Source: Actinomycetales bacterium (GTDB taxonomy: Bacteria > Actinomycetota > Actinomycetes > Actinomycetales > Dermatophilaceae). From it: a DNA stretch of 64,000 nucleotides. The DNA lies in NCBI GenBank assembly GCA_016710385.1, contig JADJVX010000022.1, forward strand, positions 186,001 to 250,000, read 5' to 3'. A program made the position numbers and the translations under genes. Below are positions 44,415-54,141 of the stretch, in pieces (within the stretch, counting starts at the first letter, position 1; each line of letters starts with the position of its first letter). Under the pieces are notes generated by a model. It did not search any database. It saw only the letters and a program-made list of their open reading frames with translations, and had not been told where the DNA came from.

Positions 44415-47096
44415 TCAGTGCGATCCGTGCTGGTCACTGCCGTCGCTGTCGCTGGCACCCGGGTCGTCCAACCGCGCGAGCACATCGCGCGCCTGCTGGG
44501 CCGTCTCGGGGTCGTCCGACAGTGCCTCCGCCGTTGCCAGCGCCGCGGCGCACACGGCCCGGGCTTGGGTGTTCAACCCCCGGTCGGCCAACAGCCGGGC
44601 GGCCGACAGGGCAGCCCGGACCTCGTGGCTCGGCAGCCCGGCGGCCTCCCAGCAGCCGGCGCTCTCTAGGTAGTCATCGGTTGCGCCCTCATAGTTGCGC
44701 TGAGCGACGCGGACCCGGGCCCGCGTGTCGAAAAGGCGGGCCATCAGCCCCGGATCGGTGAGCTCCGCGTCGTCCAAGGCATGATCGACCACCTCATGCG
44801 CATCGCCGAGCGCCCCGGCCACACCGAGGGCTTCGGCCGCCATGCCCCAGATCATGCACCGGCTCGCCAAGCGGTCCCGCTCCGCGAGTTCGGCCGCGAA
44901 GGTCGCCGCCGCCCGCGCCTCAGTGACGGCCCCAGCCGCCGCTGCCGCATCGGCGAGCCGGCACGCGACCTGGGCCCGGATCGTGCCCGAGCTGACCCGC
45001 TGGTGGTATTCGAAGGCCTCGGTGAACAGCCCGATGGCCTCGGCGGGCCGGTCCAGATGCAGCAGCGCTTCGCCGAGGACCGCCGTCAGCATCGCGCGCG
45101 CGACCTCTCGCTCGACGACCTCCAGCCGCGCGCTCGCGAGGTTTCGCGCCCGCTCCCACCGCTCCGGCGTCTGCTCAGCGGCTGCTCGCTCCCACGCGAC
45201 CACGACCTCGACATCGCCGACATAGCCTGGCTGCAGAGCGTCGAGCGGCCCACCGTCCAGTGGCCGGGCGAGATCGATGAGCGCCTCGACCGCGTCGAAA
45301 TCGCCGGCGTCGGCCAGGGCGTCCCGCAGTCTGAGCAGGGCCCGGGCGGCCACCGCAGGATCGACTCCCGCAGCTGCCCAGGCCGCCTGCAGTCGTGCCG
45401 CCTCCGGCGCGTCGGCGGCCGTGCACTTGCGCAGTCCGAGCAGCCCCAGGTCCTGGGTGAGCGCCGCGAAATCGGCAAAGCCGGCGTCGGCCTCGGCCGC
45501 GGCCAGTTCGTCGAGTAGGGCGCTCGCGCCGTCGAGATCCCCGTCCTGAGCCCGGCCGGCGGCCAGGCTGCGCAGCACCCGCGCCCGGTCCAGCGCGGCG
45601 GGGTAGTCGGCCAAGGCCTGTCGGGCGACCAACTCGGCCTCGGTGTCGCGGCCCGCGCTGTGCAATGCCCAGGTGATGTCAGCGGCGTCCAACCCGTTCT
45701 GGGGCACCGGCGTGGGCGCGGGTTCGAGCCGGAAGAGGGTCATCGCCTGACGTCCCCAGTCCGCGAAGGCTTCCTCGGGCTCGGGCGTCACCTGCAGGTT
45801 CATGTCGGCGTAGGTCGTCGTGGCCCGCACCCGCGCCCGCGCCACGTCGTCGGCGAACCGGGTCGTGCCATTGCGCGCGTCGAAGGCTCGCCCGATCTCG
45901 GTCGCGGTCCGCCAGGCCAGCGCGGTGAGCGACGCGACGGTGGCGCCTTCGGCGACGGTATGCCGTCGGGTCGCCGCTGCGTCGGCCGTCGCCTCTTCGG
46001 CCGTCGCCTCTTCGGTCGCCGTCCCGTCGGTCGCCGTCCCGTCGGCGGCCGCACCGTCGGCCGCCACCCCATCGGTCCAGGCCGCGCCACCGCCCCAGGG
46101 CGCGAGGACGGCGAGCAGTTCGGGGGCGTCGGCGGACGGCATACGGAGCTGTCCCAACCCGGCCGCGAGCGCGTGCTCGCCGGCGATCGCGATGGCGAGC
46201 AGCCCGTCGAAGAGGCCCAGGACGTTGACCTTGTCGTGGGCCAGCCAGTTCAGGTGCCGGTTGACCAGGGTGACCGCCCGGCGGGGCTGACCGCATTGGG
46301 CCAGGATCGCGACCTGCTGGGCCAGCACGTAGACGCCTTCGGGACCGGTGAGCCCCGCGGCCGAGCGGGCTTGGTAGGTCGCCAGGTCCTCGGCCCGACC
46401 GGCCTCGGCCAGCGCCGGCAGGACCAGCGCCATGCCGTATGCCGGTTCGTCCCGGCAGGTCAACCCCCGGTCGAGCACATCGGCGATGATGGCCAAGGCC
46501 CGGTCGTCGTCACCGCACAGCAGCGCCGCGCGGGCCAGCGAACTGCGCGAACACGCCGCGCAGTCGGCCAGGTCGTCATCGGGGGTGATCTCGATCTGGT
46601 CGACGAGCGACCGAATCGCCGGGACGTCTCCTCGATGGACGGCCAGGGCGAGCCGTTCCTGAAGAACGGCCTTGCCGGGCAGTCCGGACGAGCGGTAGAA
46701 CTCGGCCATTTCCTCGACGGTGTCGACCAGGTCGGCCAGGGCGACCGCGGGGTTGTGCATGAGGCGGCTGCACACCCACTTCCAGTACCACGCCAACCCG
46801 GAGGTGCCGATCCAGGGACAGTCCAGCTCCGGGTAGTCGGGCTGGAGCGGGAAACGCTCCGGGTCGCGCCGATGCTGTTGCAGGGCCTGGCTGAAGGTCG
46901 ACAACAACAGGTCGGAGTCCTCGACGATCGAACAGTTATCGATGAGGCGAAGCCGCGCGGCATACGCGAGTTGGTCTTCGCCCCCAGCGTCGGCAATGGC
47001 CGCGGCGTCCAGCAGCAAGGCCCCGCATTCGGGGGACCAGGGCATCCGGTCGGACTGGGCGATGAGTTCGGCGGCGCGGTGGCGGGCGCTGGTCAT
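44415..47096 (-). CDS. Large alpha-helical TPR-like repeat protein, HSP90 operon
   Basis: 893 residues, mostly Ala/Leu-rich helices in TPR-like pairs (for example LGEALLHLDRPAEAIGLFTEAF and YEGATDDYLESAGCWEAAG). A low-complexity Ala/Thr/Glu tract (ADGTATDGTATEEAT) sits near residue 345. Its start overlaps the stop of the HSP90-like gene (ATGA), so the two are translationally coupled; it may be the dedicated scaffold or client adaptor (inference). Confidence 0.8.
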   Translation of the reverse strand: MTSARHRAAELIAQSDRMPWSPECGALLLDAAAIADAGGEDQLAYAARLRLIDNCSIVEDSDLLLSTFSQALQQHRRDPERFPLQPDYPELDCPWIGTSGLAWYWKWVCSRLMHNPAVALADLVDTVEEMAEFYRSSGLPGKAVLQERLALAVHRGDVPAIRSLVDQIEITPDDDLADCAACSRSSLARAALLCGDDDRALAIIADVLDRGLTCRDEPAYGMALVLPALAEAGRAEDLATYQARSAAGLTGPEGVYVLAQQVAILAQCGQPRRAVTLVNRHLNWLAHDKVNVLGLFDGLLAIAIAGEHALAAGLGQLRMPSADAPELLAVLAPWGGGAAWTDGVAADGAAADGTATDGTATEEATAEEATADAAATRRHTVAEGATVASLTALAWRTATEIGRAFDARNGTTRFADDVARARVRATTTYADMNLQVTPEPEEAFADWGRQAMTLFRLEPAPTPVPQNGLDAADITWALHSAGRDTEAELVARQALADYPAALDRARVLRSLAAGRAQDGDLDGASALLDELAAAEADAGFADFAALTQDLGLLGLRKCTAADAPEAARLQAAWAAAGVDPAVAARALLRLRDALADAGDFDAVEALIDLARPLDGGPLDALQPGYVGDVEVVVAWERAAAEQTPERWERARNLASARLEVVEREVARAMLTAVLGEALLHLDRPAEAIGLFTEAFEYHQRVSSGTIRAQVACRLADAAAAAGAVTEARAAATFAAELAERDRLASRCMIWGMAAEALGVAGALGDAHEVVDHALDDAELTDPGLMARLFDTRARVRVAQRNYEGATDDYLESAGCWEAAGLPSHEVRAALSAARLLADRGLNTQARAVCAAALATAEALSDDPETAQQARDVLARLDDPGASDSDGSDQHGSH

Positions 47097-49015
47097 GACG
47101 GGTCCTCCTCGACGGGCAGGGCCAAAGCGATGAGGTCGCTCATCGCCGCGGTGAGATCGGCGTTCTCGGCAGGGGTGAGCGGGCGTCCGCTGCTGACGAT
47201 GGCTTGCAGGTGCAGCAGCCGCACGACCCGCGCGAGGGTGACCTCGTCGCTGCGGTCGGCGAGGGTGCGGATGAAGGCATTGGCCCAGTTCAGCACAAGC
47301 CGGGCAGCCGGGGCCGACCCGGCCGAGGCGCCATCGGCGCCGTTGACCGGACCACCGGCGCCCGCGGCTCCCGTCGCGCCTGCTGCGCCTGCTGCCCCGG
47401 CCGCGCCCGCCGCGCCGTGGGCGGTCTCCTCGGTGGCAGCCAACAGTCGTGACCACAGCCCCGGGGCCGAGTCGCGTGCGCGGTCCCGCTCGGTGCGCCG
47501 GATGACGTCGGGGTCGGTGAGCACGAGCGCAGGCACATCGGAGTTGTCGACGAGGCGCGCGGCCGCGAGGGTGTGCCACGGTGCCAACGCTCGAGTGGCT
47601 GCCGCCTCGAGCGCGGTCGCCCGCGGCAGATCGCGAGGGTCGACCGGGCGCAGCCGCTCGACGACATCGGACACCGAGACCGGGCGGACGACGACGCCGG
47701 GGATGAGTTCGGGCAACCGGGCGATGACCTCGCGGTCATAGGTGTGACCGCAGTTGACGACGGGGTTCTCGGGGTTGGAGAGCGCGACGACCTGGCGGAA
47801 CTGATCGGTCGTGTCGACCACGCGGATGACCGGATCGTGCGCGACGATCTCGGCGATCGACTGCAGGCCGCGGGAGGTCTCCATGGGGATGAGTCGCACG
47901 ACGAGCGGGGCGATCTCGTCGCCGTGGACGACCAGCGCCTTGAGGGCGAGGTGATGGGTGGCGACGAACGCCGCCAAGCGCAGCGGATGGCGGCGCTCCA
48001 GGTCGAGCATCCAACTGCGCAGGGCCGCGCCGATCGCCTCGCGGGTCGCCGCGAGCGTGGCGTTGTCGACGATCTGCTCGCGCGAGGCAGTCGGGGTGAG
48101 TTCGGTGGAACTCACGACACAGCGGACGAAGAAGGCCCAGTCGGGTGCGAGGTCGCGCACCTCGTGGCTGACCAACATGCCGCCGAGATAGACATGGTGG
48201 GCCTGCCGGGCCGAGGGCGGCGGAGGCGAGGGCAGCACATAGGCGACGCCCCGAGTGCCGGTCTGCGGGATGTCCAGCGGGATGACGTCGAAGGGCGGCT
48301 CCCCGAGCAGGTCGCGCCCGAACCGGACGACCTCCGGTGAGACACCGGCGCCGGCCGCGGTGAGGAACACCGCTGGTTCGGTGATGGTTTCCGACCCGCC
48401 ACCGGCCAGGTCGATGTGGATCGGGATCGCCAGGAACCGGGCATAGCGCGCAGCGTTCTCGACGACGGCCCGCTGGCGCAGCAGCGGAGCGTCGTCGGGA
48501 CGGGGACGCAGCGTGACTCGCGTGCCGAACGGCATACCGGCTGTGGTCTGAGCGTCGTAGACCGTGGTGTCGTAGCTGCCGTCGCCGCGACCGACCCACC
48601 GCAGCCCCGGCCCGCCGGTGATGCTGCGGGTCTCGACCTCGATCGTGGTGGCGACCATGAGCGCACTCAACATGCCGATGCCGAAGCGGCCGAGGAAGTC
48701 GCTGCGCGGCAGGTCGAACAGGTCTCGCTTGGACGAGGACCCGACGGTCGCCAGGAAACGCTCGACCTCCTCAGGGGTCAGCCCGACGCCGTCATCGGTG
48801 ACGGTGAACGTGTCGGGAGCGGCGACGTCGAGCGGCGAGATCCGGATGCCCGCGGTGATGTATGCCGGATCGCGTTGCGCGCGAGCGGTAATGGCGTCGG
48901 CGGCATTCTGGATGAGTTCGCGCAGATAGACCCGCGGAGAGGAGTAGATCGCAGAACTGAGCAGGTCGACCACTCCGTGCAGGTCGACCCGAAAGACCTG
49001 TTCCCCCGATCCCAT
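47093..49015 (-). CDS. HSP90-family protein (divergent HtpG)
   Basis: 640 residues. The GHKL ATPase domain is intact: LRELIQNAADAI (Glu and Asn), TVTDDGVGLT, and the lid GRFGIGMLSALMVAT. A middle domain follows with the catalytic-loop type TPTASREQIVDN. The C-terminal dimer domain is replaced by a region with an Ala-Gly linker (GAAGAAGAAGAAG, about residue 555) and helices. Shorter and more diverged than canonical HtpG, it matches the actinobacterial HSP90-like group encoded with TPR proteins. First gene of a three-gene operon. Confidence 0.9.
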   Translation of the reverse strand: MGSGEQVFRVDLHGVVDLLSSAIYSSPRVYLRELIQNAADAITARAQRDPAYITAGIRISPLDVAAPDTFTVTDDGVGLTPEEVERFLATVGSSSKRDLFDLPRSDFLGRFGIGMLSALMVATTIEVETRSITGGPGLRWVGRGDGSYDTTVYDAQTTAGMPFGTRVTLRPRPDDAPLLRQRAVVENAARYARFLAIPIHIDLAGGGSETITEPAVFLTAAGAGVSPEVVRFGRDLLGEPPFDVIPLDIPQTGTRGVAYVLPSPPPPSARQAHHVYLGGMLVSHEVRDLAPDWAFFVRCVVSSTELTPTASREQIVDNATLAATREAIGAALRSWMLDLERRHPLRLAAFVATHHLALKALVVHGDEIAPLVVRLIPMETSRGLQSIAEIVAHDPVIRVVDTTDQFRQVVALSNPENPVVNCGHTYDREVIARLPELIPGVVVRPVSVSDVVERLRPVDPRDLPRATALEAAATRALAPWHTLAAARLVDNSDVPALVLTDPDVIRRTERDRARDSAPGLWSRLLAATEETAHGAAGAAGAAGAAGATGAAGAGGPVNGADGASAGSAPAARLVLNWANAFIRTLADRSDEVTLARVVRLLHLQAIVSSGRPLTPAENADLTAAMSDLIALALPVEEDPS

Positions 49016-49377
49016 TCCCGCACGCTATCAACCGGCCGTCGACGCCAGGACGATCGGCTTACCCGAGGCTAACGTGGCCTGACGTGAGGCTGACCTGCGA
49101 CGCCGAAGGGGCTTTGGCGGGTGATCGCCTGTCGCCCGGGGAAGCGACGAAGACCAAGGGCAGACATGGCTGCGGAGCTCACGCACTCACGAGGCAAGGA
49201 GCGTGTTGGCCACGAGCAGCCGGTGGCAGCGTCACGACGTCGCTCGCCGCACATCAGGGCAACCTGTCGCGACGTGACGAGTGCGGCCAGGCGAGCCAGT
49301 CCGCCCTCGCAGGCCGCCGTCAGGGTGTCGTCGGCATAGTGCCGGAGGCTCGCGTCGCTGCCTCACCCCGTCTGCGG
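49016..49377. other. Gene-free stretch
   Basis: 362 bp without a convincing gene, promoter or repeat; it must contain the HSP90 operon promoter near 49020-49100. Confidence 0.35.
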
Positions 49378-49653
49378 TTACCCGTCGCGCAGCGCGCGGA
49401 TCTCGCCGACGGCATCGGGATACGCGGCGAAGACGGCATTAATGTCGACCTCGGTGGGCAGGTCCGCGGCATCCTGCCGGTCCAGGAGAAACACGACGAT
49501 GGCGCGCGCGGTCGCCGGATCGGTGCCCAGCCAATGCATGCCGACCTCGTCGGCGAGCACCAAGTCGAAGCGCACCGGGCCAGCGAACGAACTCGCCTGC
49601 ACGGCATACCGGCCGGGGCCGTGCTGCTCGATGTCGACATGCGGTCTGTTCAC
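49378..49653 (-). CDS. Small hypothetical protein
   Basis: 91 residues, beta-rich N-terminus (VDIEQHGPGRYAVQASSF) and a helix at the end. Not recognised. No membrane segment. Confidence 0.6.
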   Translation of the reverse strand: MNRPHVDIEQHGPGRYAVQASSFAGPVRFDLVLADEVGMHWLGTDPATARAIVVFLLDRQDAADLPTEVDINAVFAAYPDAVGEIRALRDG

Positions 49654-49796
49654 TGCGCTCCCCTTCCGTCCGGGACGCTGCCCGACTGGCCCGCCTGCCG
49701 GTATGCCGTGTCGTCGCGCGTGCCGTGCTGGGGCTATACCCGAAGAGCGGCCCAGTCATGCCACCGCCAGGGGTGCCAGGCCCAGCAGTGACCGGC

Positions 49797-49925
49797 GATT
49801 GCCATCGGGTCCTCACCGGTTCTCACGGGTTCTCACCGGTCCTCACGGGTCTTCACCGGTCCTCACGGGTTCTTACGGGTCGTCACGGGTTCTCACCGGT
49901 TCGCACCGGTCCCTCACGGCTACTC
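49797..49925. repeat. 10-bp tandem repeat, about eleven units
   Basis: Units of the form TCTCACSGGT (S is C or G; a few show TCCTCAC or TCTTAC) run head to tail. The period equals one DNA helical turn. The rest of 49654-49978 contains one signature word pair near 49604-49705 and no gene. Confidence 0.9.
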
Positions 49926-49978
49926 AGCTGGTGCGCCCGCGCTATCGGGACGAGGGGTCGCCTCCGGGCAGCACTCAG

Positions 49979-51706
49979 CTACCGCCGCGCGTAGGCAGAC
50001 CTCGCCCCTGTCGCCACCTGGCTACTCGTGCCGGGCGTTGCGTGTTCGTGGAAGTGGACGGTCTTGGCGCCCGGGTTGCCGAGGGCGCCGGGGTTGTCGG
50101 GGTTGTCGGTGGTGGTGTGGTGTCGGTGGTGGGGGTGGTGGATCAACCGGTGGTGGTAGCCACACAACGGGATCGCGTGATCAAGGTCAGTCACCCCGCC
50201 TTTCGACCAAGGCTGCTGGTGGTGCAACTCTGACCACGCGAACGGACGGTCACACCCATCCGCAGCACACGTGTCATAGATCAGGGCGAGGGCGGTGCGT
50301 TGCGGGTCGCTGAAGAACCGGTGATGTCGGCCGAGGTCGAGGACCTGCCCGGGTCCACCCAGGACTGCGGGGAGGATCCCGGCTTGGCAGGCGATCCGCC
50401 GGGCGGCACTGGCCGAGATCAACGTGCCGGTGTCGGTGCTGGCGGCACCACCACTGGGGGTCATCTCCAACAGGGTCCCGGTGCTCTGGCGGATCGACTG
50501 CTGTACCAGTGCCGCCTGTGCGGCGCCGATGGCTTGTTCCATGGTCATCGTGACGATCACGGTGGCGGCGACCTTGCCGGTGAGTCGTTCGGTGTCCAAG
50601 TGCTCGATCAACTCAGTCAACGCCCGTCCGCGGCGGTGAGCCCAGTCGATATCGGCCCAATCGGCATTCCGACCCGCCCCCCGACCCGCACCGACACCAG
50701 CAACAGTCTGCTCGGCCACTCCAGCGGTCGCCAGCGTGCCAGCGTCGCGAGCGGCCTCGGCCGAGACGGCGGACGCGTTGATCCCGAAGGCGGCACCCGC
50801 AGTGTCGCCGGAGCGCATGGTGGTGCTTTGGGTGGGTTGGCGGGTGGAAGCGTGCAGGTCGGCAGCGACCGACCCGTCACTCAGGTCACCAGCAGCGGTC
50901 TGACCATCAACCAGGAGCGCTTCGGCGGCTTGGCGGAGATGATCACGCCGGGGTGCGGTCATCGACTGCAACACCTTCCCCAGCATCCGCGCGGTGAACG
51001 TCGGCAACAACGCCTGCAGTCGCGTGGTCCCATCCCCCAGGTCTTGCATGGTGACCGCCGCCAACCGATACGCCCGACACTCCTGATCGATCAGTTGGGC
51101 TTCGACATGCTCAGCCACCTCTTGCGCGGAACGTTCCGCAGCAGCGAGGGCGAACTTCGCCGCCCGATAGAACCGGCCCGGGTTCAACTGCTGCGCCTTC
51201 TGGACGAGAGACGTTTCGACCTTGACCCGCTCAACGTCAGTCAACGTCTCCGGGAGTTTGTCCATCGTCGCGGCGATAATCCCCACACTCCGGCCAGAGA
51301 CGTCACCGGCGTCGAACGCCGCCCGGGTCACCGCCAACCCCTCACCATCCAGAGCGGTGGCCAACTGCACCTTCCGCGCCGCATCAGCCCCACCACTACG
51401 GGTCGCTGACGCCACCCACGCGGAGGTCGAGGAATGACCGGTCCGGCGATGCACCTGCTGCCGGTCAGCCCGAGCCACCAACGCCAACCGCAACGCTTCC
51501 ACCCGACGGGCGATCCGCTCCACCTCACCAATATCCGCAGCACCCACGACCACACCAGCAGCCGGGTCAGCCAACCGGGCCTGCACCTGGTCCACCAGCG
51601 CATGCAGCACCCCCGTCGGCACCCCCACGACAGCCGACCCACCCCGCGACACCGCACCGGACGGCATACCGCCGCCTGGCTGCGAGTCCAACAGAGTGAT
51701 CGTCAT
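49979..51706 (-). CDS. DUF222/HNH endonuclease-family protein (13E12-type)
   Basis: 575 residues. The N-terminal DUF222 domain is helical; the C-terminal HNH motif is visible as CAADGCDRPFAWSELHHQQPWSKGGVTDLDHAIPLC in outline, with paired Cys and the HH dyad, followed by HHRLIHH. This actinobacterial family occurs in many copies and behaves like mobile or selfish nuclease genes (family knowledge). A middle region has low-complexity Ala/Gly. The signature word occurs in its 5' end. Confidence 0.9.
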   Translation of the reverse strand: MTITLLDSQPGGGMPSGAVSRGGSAVVGVPTGVLHALVDQVQARLADPAAGVVVGAADIGEVERIARRVEALRLALVARADRQQVHRRTGHSSTSAWVASATRSGGADAARKVQLATALDGEGLAVTRAAFDAGDVSGRSVGIIAATMDKLPETLTDVERVKVETSLVQKAQQLNPGRFYRAAKFALAAAERSAQEVAEHVEAQLIDQECRAYRLAAVTMQDLGDGTTRLQALLPTFTARMLGKVLQSMTAPRRDHLRQAAEALLVDGQTAAGDLSDGSVAADLHASTRQPTQSTTMRSGDTAGAAFGINASAVSAEAARDAGTLATAGVAEQTVAGVGAGRGAGRNADWADIDWAHRRGRALTELIEHLDTERLTGKVAATVIVTMTMEQAIGAAQAALVQQSIRQSTGTLLEMTPSGGAASTDTGTLISASAARRIACQAGILPAVLGGPGQVLDLGRHHRFFSDPQRTALALIYDTCAADGCDRPFAWSELHHQQPWSKGGVTDLDHAIPLCGYHHRLIHHPHHRHHTTTDNPDNPGALGNPGAKTVHFHEHATPGTSSQVATGARSAYARR

Positions 51707-51865
51707 AGCACGAGTGTACTATGACAGGTGTGCGACTACAAGGGAAATCGGCCCTAAAATTCAGGCTGTCGCGGCCGGCGAAGCAGCCGCCAGCCGGGAC
51801 CTCGCAACGCACCGTCGATGGGTGTCGCTGGCGCGGCCGGCACGGTGCGTGTGAGGGTAGCGCCC

Positions 51866-52620
51866 ATGACTGACCAGCCACCGGAGAGCCTACGAAACCG
51901 GCAGTTCCGCGGTCGAGCCTGCGCGGCTCGCGGTTCGACGACTGCGACTTCAGCGAAGTGATCATCCGCGGTAGCGACGTGTCCGGGATGGACCTCGACT
52001 CCCCCTGGCTGCTGGAGCCCGGTGGGCGCCTACTGGTCAACGGGGTCGACGTCGCGCCGCTCGTCGATGCCGAACTCAATCACCGCTTCCCCGGACGCGC
52101 CTTGCGCCGGGCGACCGAGCCGGAGGGTTTGCGCGCAGCCTGGTACGCCGTCGAAAACGCTTGGGCCGCAACGTTGCACCGCGCATCCACGATGCCCGAC
52201 AGCACGGTCGACGCCTCGGTCGCCGGGGAGTGGTCCCTCGCGCAGACGCTGCGCCACCTCGTCATGGCGACCGACACCTGGCTCGGGAGGGCCGTCTTCG
52301 AGCTCGAAAACCCTTATCACCCAGCCGGATTGCCGCACGACGACTCCGACACCGCGGCATACGATCCGGCAGTGTTCTCGCAGCCGCACCCGAGCTGGGA
52401 CGACGTGCTCGCCGCTCGCGCGGGTCGACAGCAGATGGTGCGCGACTTCCTCGCGACCGTCACCACTGCCGAGTTGGGGCAGACGCGGCGCAATCCACAT
52501 GCGCCCGCGCACCCCGAGACCGTGCTGTCGTGCGTGCAGACCATCCTCGAGGAGGAGTGGGAGCACCTGCGGTATGCCGTGCGCGATCTCGACATCCTGA
52601 CGTCCGGCTCCGCCGGGTGA
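51866..52620 (+). pseudogene. DinB-family protein with pentapeptide N-terminus, frameshifted
   Basis: ATG 51866 starts MTDQPPESLRNRQFRG; the frame then breaks near 51912, where one base is missing, and continues in the next frame as SSLRGSRFDDCDFSEVIIRGSD. The rest (DinB four-helix bundle with EWSLAQTLRHLVMATDTWLG and EEEWEHLRYAVRDL) is intact to 52620. Inserting one base would restore about 251 residues. If translated from an internal start (51958) the DinB domain alone would be made. Confidence 0.75.
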
Positions 52621-52655
52621 GGTATGGGTGAGGTATGGGTGAGGCCTGGGTGAGC
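52621..52655. repeat. Short GGTATGGGTGA direct repeat
   Basis: Three degenerate copies of GGTATGGGTGA follow the DinB stop codon. Confidence 0.55.
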
Positions 52656-52658
52656 TAC

Positions 52659-52697
52659 GGGTATGCCGGGCGCCCCCTGGAGGCACCCGGCATACCC
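52659..52697. terminator. Hairpin built from two signature words
   Basis: GGGTATGCCGGG (52659-52670) pairs perfectly with CCCGGCATACCC (52686-52697); the loop contains an extra GCC/GGC pairing. It separates the convergent DinB and mannitol PTS genes. Confidence 0.8.
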
Positions 52698-52717
52698 ATG
52701 CTTTAACCCTCAGGCTG

Positions 52718-54140
52718 TCAGCGGTTGAGGATCGCGAGCACCTGCTGCGGCGTGGTTGCGCCGTTCAACGCGGCGATCTGACCCTTGTCGAGGAAGACCT
52801 TCGCGACGCCGGACAGCAGGGTGAGGTGGTCGTCGCCGGCTCCGGCGATGCCGATGACGAAAGTGGCGGGCTGGCCGTTTCAGTCGATGCCGTCCGGGTA
52901 GCGGATGAACGCCATCGCCGTGCGGTGGATGGCCGCCTTGGCCTCGTTGGTGCCGTGCGGGATGGCCAGCTGATTGCCCATGTAGGTCGAGACTGACCGC
53001 TCGCGTTCGAGCATCGAGTCGACATAGCTGGCGTCCACCGCGCCGGAGCCGACGAGCATCCCCCCGACCTCCCGGATCGCGTCGTCGCGCGAGGAGGCGC
53101 GACCGTTGAGCCGGACGAGGTCCTCGGTGAGTATGCCGTCCGTCGCAGCACCCGCTCTGGAAGCAGCCGCTCCCGCAGCACCCGCAGCACCCGCGCCAGC
53201 CGTGGCCGTCGTGCCGGCTGCCGGGGCTGCGACGCTCGCCGCGGGCACCGAAGCGTTGACGGCCTGCAGGTCGGCGACGATTTGGTCGTAGGTGGGGCTG
53301 GCCATGAAGTTGTCGACCGTGTAGAGCGCCGCCGACGGGGTGCGTTGACCGGCGCGAGTGGCCAGGTCCTGGTGGGTGACGAGCAAGTCGACGTCGTCGG
53401 TGAGGTTGCTGATCGCCTTGTTGACGACGGTGACCCCGGTGATGCCGGCATCCTGGATCTTGCGACGCAGCACCGACGCGCCCATGGCCGAGGACCCCAT
53501 CCCTGCGTCGCAGGCGAAGACGATGGACCGGACCGGGGCGCGCAGGCCGGCGGCGGGGGCGGCTGCGCCCAGCAGGGCCGCCGAGGCGACCGACTTCTTG
53601 CCCTTGAGCCCTTCCATGGATGCGGTGGCGGCCGAGAGGTCGCCTGCGTCATCCGTCTTGTCGATGCGCAGCAGGAAGGCTGCGACAAGGAAGGTCACCG
53701 TGGCCGAGAGGACGACCGAGAGCACGACGCCGACGAGGCTGGGGCCAGGGGTCTGGGCCAGGACGGCGAGGATCGAGCCGGGAGCGGCCGGGGCGCGCAG
53801 GCCGGAGCCGAACAGCACGTTGGTGAAGACACCGGTCATGCCACCGAGGATCATCGCGGCGATGAGGCGCGGCTTGGCCAGCACGTAGGGGAAGTAGATC
53901 TCGTGGATGCCACCGACGAAGTGGATGAGCGCGGCACCGGGAGCCGAAGCGCGGGCCATGCCCTTGCCGGCGACCATGAAGGCGAGCAGCAGCCCGAGGC
54001 CGGGACCGGGGTTGGCCTCGAGCAGGAAGAGGATCGACTTGCCGTCGGCCAATGACTGATTGGTGCCGAGCGGGGTGAGGACGCCGTGGTTGATGGCGTT
54101 GTTGAGGAAGAGGATCTTGGCCGGCTCGATGAAGAGCGAG
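52718..54140 (-). pseudogene. mtlA: Mannitol PTS permease EIICBA, 5' deleted and with a nonsense codon
   Basis: The reading frame runs from the deletion edge (SLFIEPAKILF, near 54139) through the end of the EIIC domain (NQSLADGKSILF, HFVGGIHEIYFPYV), the EIIB phospho-Cys site (FACDAGMGSSAMGA), an Ala/Gly linker and EIIA with its active His (QLAIPHGTNEAK). At 52880-52882 a TGA stands where the family has Trp (GID-stop-NGQPATF), and 53 more codons follow in frame to the natural stop at 52718. The first two thirds of EIIC are missing. A TTG at 54052 is an in-frame start but would give an incomplete transporter. Confidence 0.85.
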
Positions 54141-54141
54141 G

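Noticed and set aside
44415..47579. 1054-codon version of the large helical protein
   Set aside because: The first 161 codons overlap the HSP90-like gene out of frame; ATG 47096 overlaps its stop as ATGA and is the natural start.
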